This document shows, in pieces, positions 8,232 to 17,673 of a stretch of 64,000 bases of DNA. The stretch comes from Anaerofustis stercorihominis DSM 17244 (GTDB lineage: Bacteria; Bacillota; Clostridia; Eubacteriales; Anaerofustaceae): NCBI RefSeq assembly GCF_000154825.1, contig NZ_DS560015.1, positions 87,052 to 151,051 on the forward strand, read 5' to 3'. Each line of letters starts with the position of its first letter. Positions within the stretch are counted from its first letter, which is position 1. The notes under the pieces are model-generated. The model did not search any database and had not been told where the DNA came from. It saw only the letters and a program-made list of their open reading frames with translations. Made by a program: the position numbers and the translations under genes.

Positions 8232-10346
8232 ATGAAAAATGATAAATTATTATATTTAAGTGAACAAATAATTTCCGTTATGGAAAATGATGAATATAAG
8301 CCTATGAAATTCAATGATTTTGCTTTTATTTTTGATATGCATTCCAAAAATCAAAAGAACCTTTTATCGAATTCTTTGAATTATTTGATAAAAGAAAAAA
8401 AGATAAAATATATAAATAACAGATATTCTCCCACCTGTTCAAATATTTATGAAGGTGTATTTGAAAAAGGCAGGGGTTTGTTTGGTTTTGTAAATGTCGA
8501 AGGACTTGATGAAGACATATTTGTCGTCGGCAGCGAATCGATGGACGCTTTTTCCGGAGATAAAGTAAAAGTCGAAGTCATAAAAGAAAAAGAAGGAGAC
8601 AGAAAAAGAGAAGGCAGGATAGTTGAAATTACAGAAAAAGTAAAGAGACAGACTGTCGGAACATTTTATAAAGAAAAGACTTTCGGTTTTGTAGTAAGTG
8701 ACAATCCGAATTTTACAAACGATATTTATATACCTAAAGCGGGAATAAAATATGCAAAAAACAAAGATAAAGTCGTGGTGGAAATCACTGATTTTCCCAA
8801 AGATAAAAAGAACTGGGTAGGTAAAATAACCAAAGTACTCGGTCGCAAAGACGAAAATGGCGTCGATATCGAAGCACTTATTTACGAATACGATGTGCCT
8901 TATGAATTTTCACACCTTGCATTAAAAGAAGCAGACGAGCTTGAATTTGACAGCTTTGATAAGTTTAAAGGAAAGCGAAAAGATTTGACAGATGTAAATA
9001 TATTTACTATTGACGGTCCGACCGCAAAGGATCTTGACGATGCGGTAAGTATAGTAAAAAAAGAAAACGAATATGTGTTAAGCGTTCATATTGCAGACGT
9101 AAGTAATTATGTAAAGAGAAACAGCGAGATAGATAAAGATGCTTACGAGAGAGGTACGAGCATATATTTTGCGGACAGGGTAATACCGATGTTACCGAAG
9201 ACTCTTTGTGAAAATCTATGTTCCCTAAATCCAAAGGAAGAAAAGAAGGCTTTCAGTGTGGATATGCGAATAAATAAAGAGGGAAAGCTTTTGGATTATA
9301 ACTTCTATAAATCCATAATCAAGTCAAAGGCTAAGTTCGTTTACGATGAAGTAAATGAGCTTTTTGACGGCAGTAAGGATTTAAGGGAAGAATATTACAC
9401 TTATGAAGAAGATTTAAATACTATGAAAGAGCTTTATGAGCTTTTAAGACAGAGAAGATACGTAGAGGGTAACCTTGATTTTGATGTGGATGAGAATTTT
9501 ATAACCGTTGAAAACGGAGTCGTTACCGATGTATCTTTAAGAGAAAGAGGTATCGCTGAAAGGATAATAGAGCAGTTTATGCTCGTAGCCAATACTTCCG
9601 CATGCGAATTCTTTTCTTCCATGGGACTTAACGGTATATACAGAGTGCATGAAGAACCTGACAAAGAAAAGCTCAGCGGATTTATTAAATTTGCAAATGC
9701 TTTAGGTTACAAACTCAGACTTCATGACGGTCACTACAGTAAAGAGCTTGAGGAGTTTCTTAAGACCATTGAAGGAGATAAGAATGAACAGCTATTCAAG
9801 ACCGTGCTTTTAAGGTGTATGAAAAAAGCTGTTTATACTACGGAAAATAAAGGACACTTTGCCCTTGCCATAGAAAATTATACACACTTTACCTCTCCCA
9901 TAAGAAGATACCCTGATTTGATGGTTCATAGGATATTATCCAATATACTTCTCGGAAACATCGATTTGAATAATCTCGAAAAAGAGAGAGAAAAAATGGA
10001 GAAAAAAGCTAACCATTTATCCAAAATGGAAAGAAGAAGCGAGGAAATGGAAAGAGAATCCGATAAGATATTCATTTGTCAGTATATGGAAAACTTTATC
10101 GATGAAGAATATGAGGGAAGAGTATCCGGATTTAGTTCAAAGGGCATGTATGTTAAGTTAAATAACAGTATAGAAGGCGTTATATACTTCACGAATTTGA
10201 ATGATGACTATTATATTTATGACGAAGAACATTATTCTTTGGTCGGAAGAGATTTCGGCAGAAGATTTACAATGGGAGATAAAATAAATATAAAAGTAAT
10301 TAGCGTTTCTAAATTGAAAAGAGAAGTAGAATTTTGTATAATATGA
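8232..10346 (+). CDS. rnr: Ribonuclease R (RNase II/R family 3'-5' exoribonuclease)
   Basis: A processive exonuclease that degrades structured RNA. Domain order in 704 residues: an N-terminal winged helix (about 1-70), cold-shock-type OB folds (about 75-215), the RNB catalytic domain starting near residue 255 with DGPTAKDLDDAVSI, whose aspartates bind the metal, and a C-terminal S1 domain (about 620-700). The lysine-rich tail of the E. coli enzyme is missing; the protein ends right after S1. In many Firmicutes rnr sits beside smpB and secG, but here it heads a block of RNA-modification genes. The start has no ribosome-binding site and a -10 box just upstream, so a leaderless transcript is possible. 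Confidence 0.93.
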   Translation: MKNDKLLYLSEQIISVMENDEYKPMKFNDFAFIFDMHSKNQKNLLSNSLNYLIKEKKIKYINNRYSPTCSNIYEGVFEKGRGLFGFVNVEGLDEDIFVVGSESMDAFSGDKVKVEVIKEKEGDRKREGRIVEITEKVKRQTVGTFYKEKTFGFVVSDNPNFTNDIYIPKAGIKYAKNKDKVVVEITDFPKDKKNWVGKITKVLGRKDENGVDIEALIYEYDVPYEFSHLALKEADELEFDSFDKFKGKRKDLTDVNIFTIDGPTAKDLDDAVSIVKKENEYVLSVHIADVSNYVKRNSEIDKDAYERGTSIYFADRVIPMLPKTLCENLCSLNPKEEKKAFSVDMRINKEGKLLDYNFYKSIIKSKAKFVYDEVNELFDGSKDLREEYYTYEEDLNTMKELYELLRQRRYVEGNLDFDVDENFITVENGVVTDVSLRERGIAERIIEQFMLVANTSACEFFSSMGLNGIYRVHEEPDKEKLSGFIKFANALGYKLRLHDGHYSKELEEFLKTIEGDKNEQLFKTVLLRCMKKAVYTTENKGHFALAIENYTHFTSPIRRYPDLMVHRILSNILLGNIDLNNLEKEREKMEKKANHLSKMERRSEEMERESDKIFICQYMENFIDEEYEGRVSGFSSKGMYVKLNNSIEGVIYFTNLNDDYYIYDEEHYSLVGRDFGRRFTMGDKINIKVISVSKLKREVEFCII

Positions 10347-10374
10347 TATAAAAGTTTTGATAGAGAGAGTAAAA

Positions 10375-11091
10375 ATGGAAGAAAAAATGAGAATAAATAA
10401 ATATCTCGCTAGCTGCGGAGTGGCTTCGAGAAGAAAATGCGAAGAGATAATTTCAAGGGGAAAAGTAACCGTTAACGGGGAAGTCGTAAGAGAACTTGGA
10501 ACTATTATAAACGTAGAAAAAGATTTGGTAAAAGTTTACGGAAAAGAAGTAAGCTTAGATACAAAAAAAGTTTATTATATGTTAAATAAGCCTCAGGGAG
10601 TTATAAGTGCGAGCAAAAGTAAGTACGGAGAAGAAACCGTGGTGGATCTTCTCGGTAAAAAAGAACATAGATTATTCCCTGTGGGAAGGCTTGATAAAGA
10701 TACTACAGGGCTTATAATCCTTACTAATGACGGAGATTTTGCTTATAAACTTACTCATCCGAAATATGAAAAAGAAAAGACATATGAAGCTTTGGTCAAG
10801 GGTAAAGTAGACTCGAAATCGTTGGATAAGCTTAAACAGGGTGTTGTGATTGACGGTAAAAAAACTTCGAGAGCAAAAGTAAGGCTTGTAAAAATGATAG
10901 GCGTAAATTCTTTGGTCGAAATCACTCTTATCGAGGGAAGAAAAAGGCAAGTAAAGAAGATGTGCGAAAAAGTAGGTCATAAAGTAATTAAGCTTAACAG
11001 AACAATGGAAAACGGATTAAGCCTCGGAGATTTGGAAATAGGAGAATATAGAAAGCTTACTAAGAATGAAGTAAGTAAATTATTAAAATAG
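10375..11091 (+). CDS. rluB: RsuA/RluB-family rRNA pseudouridine synthase
   Basis: Converts a uridine to pseudouridine in rRNA; Firmicute members usually modify the 23S rRNA. An N-terminal S4 RNA-binding domain (MRINKYLASCGVASRRKCEEII) is followed by the catalytic domain with GRLDKDTTG, where Asp107 is the catalytic residue, and the KTYEALVKG and EGRKRQVKKM motifs. A TTG codon exists at 10357, but the ATG at 10375 has a purine-rich GAGAG site before it and gives the normal N-terminus. The exact family member (RluB or RluE/RsuA type) is inferred from length and neighbours, not proven. Confidence 0.85.
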   Translation: MEEKMRINKYLASCGVASRRKCEEIISRGKVTVNGEVVRELGTIINVEKDLVKVYGKEVSLDTKKVYYMLNKPQGVISASKSKYGEETVVDLLGKKEHRLFPVGRLDKDTTGLIILTNDGDFAYKLTHPKYEKEKTYEALVKGKVDSKSLDKLKQGVVIDGKKTSRAKVRLVKMIGVNSLVEITLIEGRKRQVKKMCEKVGHKVIKLNRTMENGLSLGDLEIGEYRKLTKNEVSKLLK

Positions 11092-11098
11092 AAAAAGA

Positions 11099-11656
11099 AT
11101 GTTTAATAATGTAACGGAAATAACAAATGTTATCATTGATAATAAAGTAGTAAGCGGTAATATAGTTTTGGATATGACAATGGGTAACGGAAACGATACC
11201 TTGTATCTTTCAAAAAAAGTCGGAGAAAAAGGTAAAGTATACGCTTTTGATATTCAAAGTCAAGCGGTTAAGAATACAAAAAAGCTCCTTGATGAAAATC
11301 GTATAAATAATGCGGTATTGATAAACGACTCTCATGAAAATGTATTGAATTACGTAACAGATAAAGTTGATTTTGCTGTTTATAATTTAGGTTATCTTCC
11401 CGGCGGAGATAAAAAGATAGTGACTAAAAGCTCTTCCTCCGTTAAAAGTATCGAATATGTATTGACCGTTTTAAATAATGACGGCATTATCGTAATATGT
11501 GCTTATGTCGGACATGAGGGTGGAATGGAAGAATACAAAGATATATTATCTTTCGTGTCAAGTTTAAGCAAGAGTAATTTTAACGTTACCAAACTAGAAC
11601 ATACAAACAGGAAACCTGTTTCTCCCAAAATGATAATAATAGAAAGAATTAAATAA
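11099..11656 (+). CDS. mnmM: tRNA (mnm5s2U34) methyltransferase MnmM (YtqB family)
   Basis: A 185-residue class I SAM-dependent methyltransferase of the 'rRNA methylase' family PF06962. The SAM loop is DMTMGNGNDTLYL, the acidic ribose-binding residue is in VYAFDIQ, and the diagnostic YNLGYLPGGDK motif follows. In Bacillus subtilis the member YtqB (MnmM) methylates nm5s2U34 of tRNA to mnm5s2U34, and this gene fits that family by length and motifs. It follows the pseudouridine synthase by 7 bases and precedes miaB, giving a local group of tRNA and rRNA modification genes. Its ribosome-binding site is weak. Confidence 0.85.
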   Translation: MFNNVTEITNVIIDNKVVSGNIVLDMTMGNGNDTLYLSKKVGEKGKVYAFDIQSQAVKNTKKLLDENRINNAVLINDSHENVLNYVTDKVDFAVYNLGYLPGGDKKIVTKSSSSVKSIEYVLTVLNNDGIIVICAYVGHEGGMEEYKDILSFVSSLSKSNFNVTKLEHTNRKPVSPKMIIIERIK

Positions 11657-11681
11657 TAATACATAGAGGATAAAATAGAAT

Positions 11682-12998
11682 ATGAAAAAATATTTGATTA
11701 TAACTTATGGATGTCAGATGAATGAAAATGACAGCGAAAAAATCAGCGGGATGGTAGAAGAACTTGGCTACAGCAGGACCGAAGATGAAAAAGACGCTGA
11801 TTTAATAATAATGAATACGTGTTCCGTAAGGGAAAATGCAAATAATCGTTTCTTTGGAAATCTTGGGAACTTTAAGAAACTAAAGAAAAAGAAGCCCGAT
11901 TTGATACTTGCGGTATGCGGATGTATGATGCAGGAAGGACATATAGTAAAAAAAATAAAAGAGAAATATTCTTTTGTGGATATAGTGTTCGGTACTCATA
12001 ATATTTCATCTCTTCCTTCTCTTTTGGAAGAATGCGATGCGAAGAGAAAGCTTATCGTAGAGGTATTGGAGGACAGTGACAAACTTGCCGAAGGACTTCC
12101 CGTACACAGACAGTTCAAGCATAAGGCATTTGTAAGCATAATGAAAGGCTGCAACAATTTTTGTTCTTACTGTATAGTCCCTTACACCAGAGGAAGAGAA
12201 AGAAGCAGAGAATATCAAAATATATTAAGTGAAGTAAGAGAACTGGCAAATGACGGAGTTAAGGAAGTAACCCTTTTAGGTCAGAATGTAAATTCTTATG
12301 GGAAGAACTTGGATGATCCTGTTCCTTTTGCAAAGCTGCTGAAAATGGTCAGTGAAGTAGAGGGTATTGAGAGAGTCAGATTTATGACTTCTCATCCTAA
12401 GGATTTAAGCGACGAGCTTATAGAAGTTATAAGAGATAATCCTAAGATTTGCAGGCATATCCATCTTCCCATGCAGTCCGGTTCAAGCAGGATATTAAAG
12501 CTTATGAACAGACATTACGATAAAGATACTTACATAAAATTAGTCAAAAAGATAAGAAGAGAAATCCCGGATGTGGCTATAACCACGGATATAATAGTGG
12601 GATTTCCCACAGAAACCGAAGAAGATTTTCTTGATACGCTGGATGTATATAAGAAGTGCGAATTCGATACCGCCTTTACTTTTATTTATTCAAAGAGGGA
12701 AGGTACAAAAGCTGCTGTAATGGACGGACAGATAGATGAAAAGACGGTCAAAGACAGGTTTGACAGATTACTAAAACTTCATGATGAAATTGTTTTAAAA
12801 CAAAACAAGAAATATTTAAATAGAGAAGTCGATATCTTAATAGACGGGAAAAGTAAAACAAACGACAACGTTCTAACCGGAAGGACAAGCTCATTTAAGC
12901 TTGTTAACTTCACAGGTAAGGGAGAAACAGGGGATATAGTAAAAGTTAAAATAACGGATGTACATACATTCCACTTAAGCGGAGAAGTAATAGAATAG
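11682..12998 (+). CDS. miaB: tRNA-2-methylthio-N6-dimethylallyladenosine synthase
   Basis: Radical-SAM methylthiotransferase that adds the 2-methylthio group to i6A37 of tRNAs reading UNN codons. The first iron-sulfur cluster is held by Cys11, Cys47 and Cys81; the radical-SAM cluster by Cys157, Cys161 and Cys164 (CNNFCSYC). The PYTRGRERSR and NVNSYG segments and the C-terminal TRAM domain (TGRTSSFKLVNF) are present, giving 438 residues, the normal length. Its partner miaA, which makes the i6A substrate, is encoded 4.7 kb downstream after mutS and mutL. Confidence 0.96.
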   Translation: MKKYLIITYGCQMNENDSEKISGMVEELGYSRTEDEKDADLIIMNTCSVRENANNRFFGNLGNFKKLKKKKPDLILAVCGCMMQEGHIVKKIKEKYSFVDIVFGTHNISSLPSLLEECDAKRKLIVEVLEDSDKLAEGLPVHRQFKHKAFVSIMKGCNNFCSYCIVPYTRGRERSREYQNILSEVRELANDGVKEVTLLGQNVNSYGKNLDDPVPFAKLLKMVSEVEGIERVRFMTSHPKDLSDELIEVIRDNPKICRHIHLPMQSGSSRILKLMNRHYDKDTYIKLVKKIRREIPDVAITTDIIVGFPTETEEDFLDTLDVYKKCEFDTAFTFIYSKREGTKAAVMDGQIDEKTVKDRFDRLLKLHDEIVLKQNKKYLNREVDILIDGKSKTNDNVLTGRTSSFKLVNFTGKGETGDIVKVKITDVHTFHLSGEVIE

Positions 12999-13013
12999 GA
13001 GAAAACAAAATTT

Positions 13014-15689
13014 ATGGCATCACTCACACCAATGATGAAGCAATATTTACAGACACACGAAGAAGTACCTGATACGATATTATTTTACAGGCTCGGAGAT
13101 TTCTATGAAATGTTCTTCGATGACGCAAAGACTGCCAGCAAAGAACTTGATTTGGTTCTTACAGGAAGAGACTGCGGACTTGAAGAAAAGGCGCCTATGT
13201 GCGGAGTACCTTATCACAGTGCTGATACATATATTGCAAAACTTGTTGAGAAAGGTTACAAAGTTGCTATATGCGAACAAGTAGAAGATCCAAAGACTGC
13301 AAAAGGTTTGGTTAAAAGGGAAGTTCAAAGAGTCATTTCACCGGGAACGATCACTGAGGGTAAAATGCTTAAAGAAGGCGAAAATAACTATATCATGTGT
13401 ATTTACTACAATAAGCTGGAATTTGGAGTTACTTACTGCGATATTACAACGGGAGAGTTCAATGTACTTTCTCTTAGCGGTGAAAACAGAGGAAATGAGC
13501 TTTTATCCCTTCTTTCAAGGATAAATCCCGCACAAATCATAGTGAATACTATTTTGTTTGAAGATTTGGATTTAAAGAAGAATATATCAAATGTTACCAA
13601 AGTAATGCTTGAGCCTCATCCTTTGAATTATTTCTTTCATGATAAAGCGAAAGAATATATATTAAATCAATTTAATGTATATTCTCTTTCTTCGATTGGG
13701 CTTGATAATAACGAAATAATCGTAAGGTCTGCGGGAGCTTTATTAAAATACCTTGATGAAACTCAAAAAAGAGCACTGATACATATAAACGAAATAAAAA
13801 TCAATGAAGATAAAGACTATATGCACCTTGACTATAATACCAAGAGAAATCTTGAAATAGTCGAGAATTTAAGGACTAACAACAAAAAAGATACTTTGCT
13901 TGATGTACTGGATAATACTGTAACCTCTATGGGGGCAAGGGAACTTAAAAAGTGGGTACTTGAACCTTTAACGAATAAAGATAAAATTATACTAAGACAA
14001 GACGCGATAAAACTTTTTATAGATGACGTAATGATACTTGAAGATATCACTTCCAACTTAAAATACGTCAAGGATATGGAAAGGATAATATCGAGACTTT
14101 CTCTCGATATAGCAAACGGAAGAGATCTTCTGGCTTTGAAAGAATCGATAGGTGTTATTCCAAGAATTAGAATTCTTCTTTCAAAGCTTATGAAGAGCTC
14201 TCCGCTTTTAAGTGAAATATATACAAAGCTAGATGAGCTTAGCGATATATATGACTTAATAGAGTCGTCAATAGATGATGATTGTCAGGTCAGCCTTAAA
14301 AACGGAGGAATAGTTAAGCTTGGATATAATGAAGAGATAGATGAGCTTAAAAACTTAAAAAATAATTCCGCACAAATTTTAGCCAATATAGAAAAAGACG
14401 AAAAAGAAAAGACGGGGATAAAAAATTTAAAAATCAAATATAATAAAGTCTTTGGTTATTTCCTTGAAGTAACTTCTTCTTATGCAAGTCTTGTTCCGGA
14501 TTATTTTATCCGTAAACAGACACTTGCTAATTCTGAAAGGTATTTCACGGAAGAGCTTAAAGATATAGAAGTAAAACTTTTAAGCGTAGAAGAAAAGCTT
14601 AAAGAAAAAGAGTATAAGATATATCTGGATGTAAAAAACAGGATATTGGAAAATATAAAGAGAATTCAAGTAACGGCTAAGATGATAGCTGTTATAGACG
14701 CCGTCATTTCTCTAGCCATAGTTGCAAAGAAAAATCACTACGTAAAACCGACCATTACGGAAAACGGAAGCATAATAATCAAAGAGGGAAGACACCCTGT
14801 AGTTGAAAAGATAACGGGGCTTGATAATTTTATACATAACGATACGCTTCTTGATAATGAAGATAACAGAATTCTTATAATTACCGGTGCAAACATGGCG
14901 GGTAAGTCTACTTATATCAGGCAAGTAGCGCTTATATCCATAATGGCGCAAATTGGTTCTTTCGTTCCTGCAACTTCCGCAAGTATAAGTATCGTAGACA
15001 GGGTATTTACAAGAGTCGGTGCGAGCGACGACCTTGCCAGCGGTCAGAGTACTTTTATGGTAGAAATGAGTGAGGTATCCAATATCCTCAAATATGCCAC
15101 AAAAAATTCTCTCGTGATACTTGATGAAGTGGGAAGAGGTACTTCTACTTTTGACGGACTCAGTATAGCTCATGCGGTAATCGAATATTTGCTGGATAAA
15201 TCAAAAATAGGGGCAAAGACTTTGTTTGCAACTCATTATCATGAACTGACGGAGCTTGAAGGAGAACAAAACGGAGTTAAAAACTATTCTATCAGACTGG
15301 AAAGCAACGGCGATGAAATAGTCTTTTTAAGAAAGATAGAAAGAGGCGGGATAGATAAGAGTTACGGCATAGAAGTAGGAAAGCTTGCAGGACTTCCGGA
15401 CGAAGTAATAAAGAGGAGTATGCAGATACTTGATGTACTCGAAGAAAACGAAGAGACTTATAAGAGTAAGATAGACGCTATGAACGCTCATATAAGAATG
15501 AATAGTAATTCCTTTACTCAGTTATCCATAGGGCAAAACCCCGATGACGAAAAGTTAAAGGAAAAATATACTTTGAATAAGAAAGCCGTAAATAAGATAA
15601 AGACTCTTCCTATAGAGAGCATGAGTCCTATCGAAGTAATGAATTTTGTATATGAATTAAAACAGTCATTGGAAAAAGAGGATATTTAA
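13014..15689 (+). CDS. mutS: DNA mismatch repair protein MutS
   Basis: Mismatch-recognition ATPase of 891 residues. The mismatch-reading motif is GDFYEMF, with Phe30 and Glu32 that insert at the mispair. The ATPase domain shows Walker A GANMAGKSTYIRQ, the STFMVEMSE signature, Walker B LVILDEVGRGTSTFDG, and the ATHYHELT switch histidine. A C-terminal helix-turn-helix and a short tail follow. It lies 15 bases after miaB and 2 bases before mutL, so the two repair genes are translationally close. Confidence 0.97.
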   Translation: MASLTPMMKQYLQTHEEVPDTILFYRLGDFYEMFFDDAKTASKELDLVLTGRDCGLEEKAPMCGVPYHSADTYIAKLVEKGYKVAICEQVEDPKTAKGLVKREVQRVISPGTITEGKMLKEGENNYIMCIYYNKLEFGVTYCDITTGEFNVLSLSGENRGNELLSLLSRINPAQIIVNTILFEDLDLKKNISNVTKVMLEPHPLNYFFHDKAKEYILNQFNVYSLSSIGLDNNEIIVRSAGALLKYLDETQKRALIHINEIKINEDKDYMHLDYNTKRNLEIVENLRTNNKKDTLLDVLDNTVTSMGARELKKWVLEPLTNKDKIILRQDAIKLFIDDVMILEDITSNLKYVKDMERIISRLSLDIANGRDLLALKESIGVIPRIRILLSKLMKSSPLLSEIYTKLDELSDIYDLIESSIDDDCQVSLKNGGIVKLGYNEEIDELKNLKNNSAQILANIEKDEKEKTGIKNLKIKYNKVFGYFLEVTSSYASLVPDYFIRKQTLANSERYFTEELKDIEVKLLSVEEKLKEKEYKIYLDVKNRILENIKRIQVTAKMIAVIDAVISLAIVAKKNHYVKPTITENGSIIIKEGRHPVVEKITGLDNFIHNDTLLDNEDNRILIITGANMAGKSTYIRQVALISIMAQIGSFVPATSASISIVDRVFTRVGASDDLASGQSTFMVEMSEVSNILKYATKNSLVILDEVGRGTSTFDGLSIAHAVIEYLLDKSKIGAKTLFATHYHELTELEGEQNGVKNYSIRLESNGDEIVFLRKIERGGIDKSYGIEVGKLAGLPDEVIKRSMQILDVLEENEETYKSKIDAMNAHIRMNSNSFTQLSIGQNPDDEKLKEKYTLNKKAVNKIKTLPIESMSPIEVMNFVYELKQSLEKEDI

Positions 15690-15691
15690 TT

Positions 15692-17671
15692 ATGGCAAAT
15701 GTAATTAAAAAACTTTCGGATGAACTTATAAATAAAATTTCGGCAGGAGAGGTTGTAGTTTCTCCTGCTTCGGTCATTAAAGAGCTTGTTGAAAATTCAA
15801 TAGATGCAGGAGCCGACCATATCAAAATAAAAATCGAAAACGGCGGGAAGACCAAGATACTGGTCAGTGACAACGGGATAGGGATTAAGTCCGATGAAAT
15901 GGGGCTTGCTTTTAATAAAAATGCTACCTCTAAAATAGATAGTTTAGATAAGCTATCGAGCATAGATACCCTTGGTTTCAGAGGAGAAGCTCTATTTAGT
16001 ATTTCCGTAGTAAGTAAAGTAAAGATAAGAAGTAAATATAAAGATGAAAATATAGGGACTTCGGCTACTGTTATAAACGGAAAAGTTCAAAACATTAAAA
16101 ATCTTGCCTTAAATACCGGAACTAGGATAGAAGTGGAGGATCTGTTTTATAATACTCCCGCAAGAAGAAAACATATGAAGAGTGCCAAGGCGGAAAAGAC
16201 TGCTTCACTGGATATAATTTCTAAACTTGCGATTGCAAATCCGAGTATTGCTTTTAGTGTATATAGTGATAATAAGGAAGTATTTGTCACTTTAGGGGAT
16301 AATAATATAAGAAATGTCGTTAGCGTAATTTTAGGCCATGAATTTGTATCCAAGATGATAGAAGTTGATTATGATGATGAACCGCTTACCGTAAAGGGAT
16401 TTACTCTTTCTCCAAATTATTTGGACAGGCAGAATGAAGAAAGTATATTTATTATAAACGGAAGATACGTTAAAAACGATACTTTAAATAAAGTCATAAA
16501 CAATATTTACAGGGAGCAGTACGGGCTTTTTACAAAGAGGATTTCTTATGTTTTGTATATAAGGCTTCCTTATAATTTTACCGATGTGAACATTCACCCC
16601 GCAAAGACCAGTATATCATTCAGAAACGAAACCCTTATAAACATGCTAATATGTGAAGGTGTAAGAAGTGCACTGAGAGAATCTATAAATCTGAACGACA
16701 ATGTAATAGGAGAAAGAAAGAAGAAAGAAAATCCTCTTGAAAATCAAATTGCATTTGAAGAGTCAAGCAGTTATGTTGTCGGTGATAAAGATATTTCTAT
16801 AGTAAGTTATAATGAAGAAATAAAAATAGAAAAAAAAGAAATCGGTGAAGATAACATTAATGAAGAAGCAAGTAAATCCGATATTATAAATACCGACTAT
16901 ATCGCTTCATATGATAAATACAGTGAACCGACATATTTTAATGAAAGTTCAAGTACTTCTTATACTTCTTTTGATGATAATTTAATACAAGATATTCCTA
17001 TTATAAACCCAACAGAGAACAATTTATCTTTAAATAGGAATGAAGAAGTACCAAAGGAACAAAAGAATATAGTAGATAGGAGTATATTTGATAAAATAAT
17101 CAATATGCACTTTGTTGGGACAGCCTTTAAGGCTTATGCTATATTTGAAAGCGGAGAAACCTTATACGTCATGGATACTCACGCAAGTCACGAAAGAGTT
17201 TTATACGATAAATACTTATCTGAATTCAAAAAGCACAGAGTCAAGACTCAGATACTTGTTTCACCGTTAGTCCTTGAATTAAGCGTTATACATAAGGATA
17301 TATGTCTAAATCACCTTAAACTGCTTAAAAGCCTAGGGTATGAAATAGAAGATTTTGCCGGTAATAATGTTATAATAAGGGAAATTCCCGAAATGTTATC
17401 TTTGGAGGATACCAAGGAAGTGATTTTAAATTTACTCGCTTCACTTAAAGATACTTCTATGCTGACTAATGAAATAAACAGAAATGAAAGGCTTATAAAG
17501 AATGCATGTCATCATGCGGTAAGGGGACACGACGATATATCAAAAGAAGAAGCGATCAAGCTTTTAAATGATTTGAAGCTGTCGGATAATCCTTTTTCCT
17601 GTCCTCATTCCAGACCTACCATTTCAAAGATAAAAAAGAAATATTTTGAAAAAATGTTCCAAAGGATTTAA
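15692..17671 (+). CDS. mutL: DNA mismatch repair protein MutL (endonuclease type)
   Basis: GHKL ATPase with the ELVENSIDAG, DNGIGI and DTLGFRGEAL motifs in the N-terminal third. A low-complexity acidic linker spans about residues 340-470. The C-terminal domain carries MDTHASHERVLYD, which corresponds to the DQHA(X)2E(X)4E endonuclease motif with a D/T/H variant, and CPHSRPT, the second zinc-site motif. This is therefore a nicking MutL, as expected for an organism without MutH. Length 659 residues. It starts 2 bases after mutS and ends 2 bases before miaA. Confidence 0.96.
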   Translation: MANVIKKLSDELINKISAGEVVVSPASVIKELVENSIDAGADHIKIKIENGGKTKILVSDNGIGIKSDEMGLAFNKNATSKIDSLDKLSSIDTLGFRGEALFSISVVSKVKIRSKYKDENIGTSATVINGKVQNIKNLALNTGTRIEVEDLFYNTPARRKHMKSAKAEKTASLDIISKLAIANPSIAFSVYSDNKEVFVTLGDNNIRNVVSVILGHEFVSKMIEVDYDDEPLTVKGFTLSPNYLDRQNEESIFIINGRYVKNDTLNKVINNIYREQYGLFTKRISYVLYIRLPYNFTDVNIHPAKTSISFRNETLINMLICEGVRSALRESINLNDNVIGERKKKENPLENQIAFEESSSYVVGDKDISIVSYNEEIKIEKKEIGEDNINEEASKSDIINTDYIASYDKYSEPTYFNESSSTSYTSFDDNLIQDIPIINPTENNLSLNRNEEVPKEQKNIVDRSIFDKIINMHFVGTAFKAYAIFESGETLYVMDTHASHERVLYDKYLSEFKKHRVKTQILVSPLVLELSVIHKDICLNHLKLLKSLGYEIEDFAGNNVIIREIPEMLSLEDTKEVILNLLASLKDTSMLTNEINRNERLIKNACHHAVRGHDDISKEEAIKLLNDLKLSDNPFSCPHSRPTISKIKKKYFEKMFQRI

Positions 17672-17673
17672 TT

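Noticed and set aside
14712-15173. 153-codon open frame antisense to the mutS ATPase region
   Set aside because: It lies wholly opposite highly conserved MutS motifs and has no start signals.
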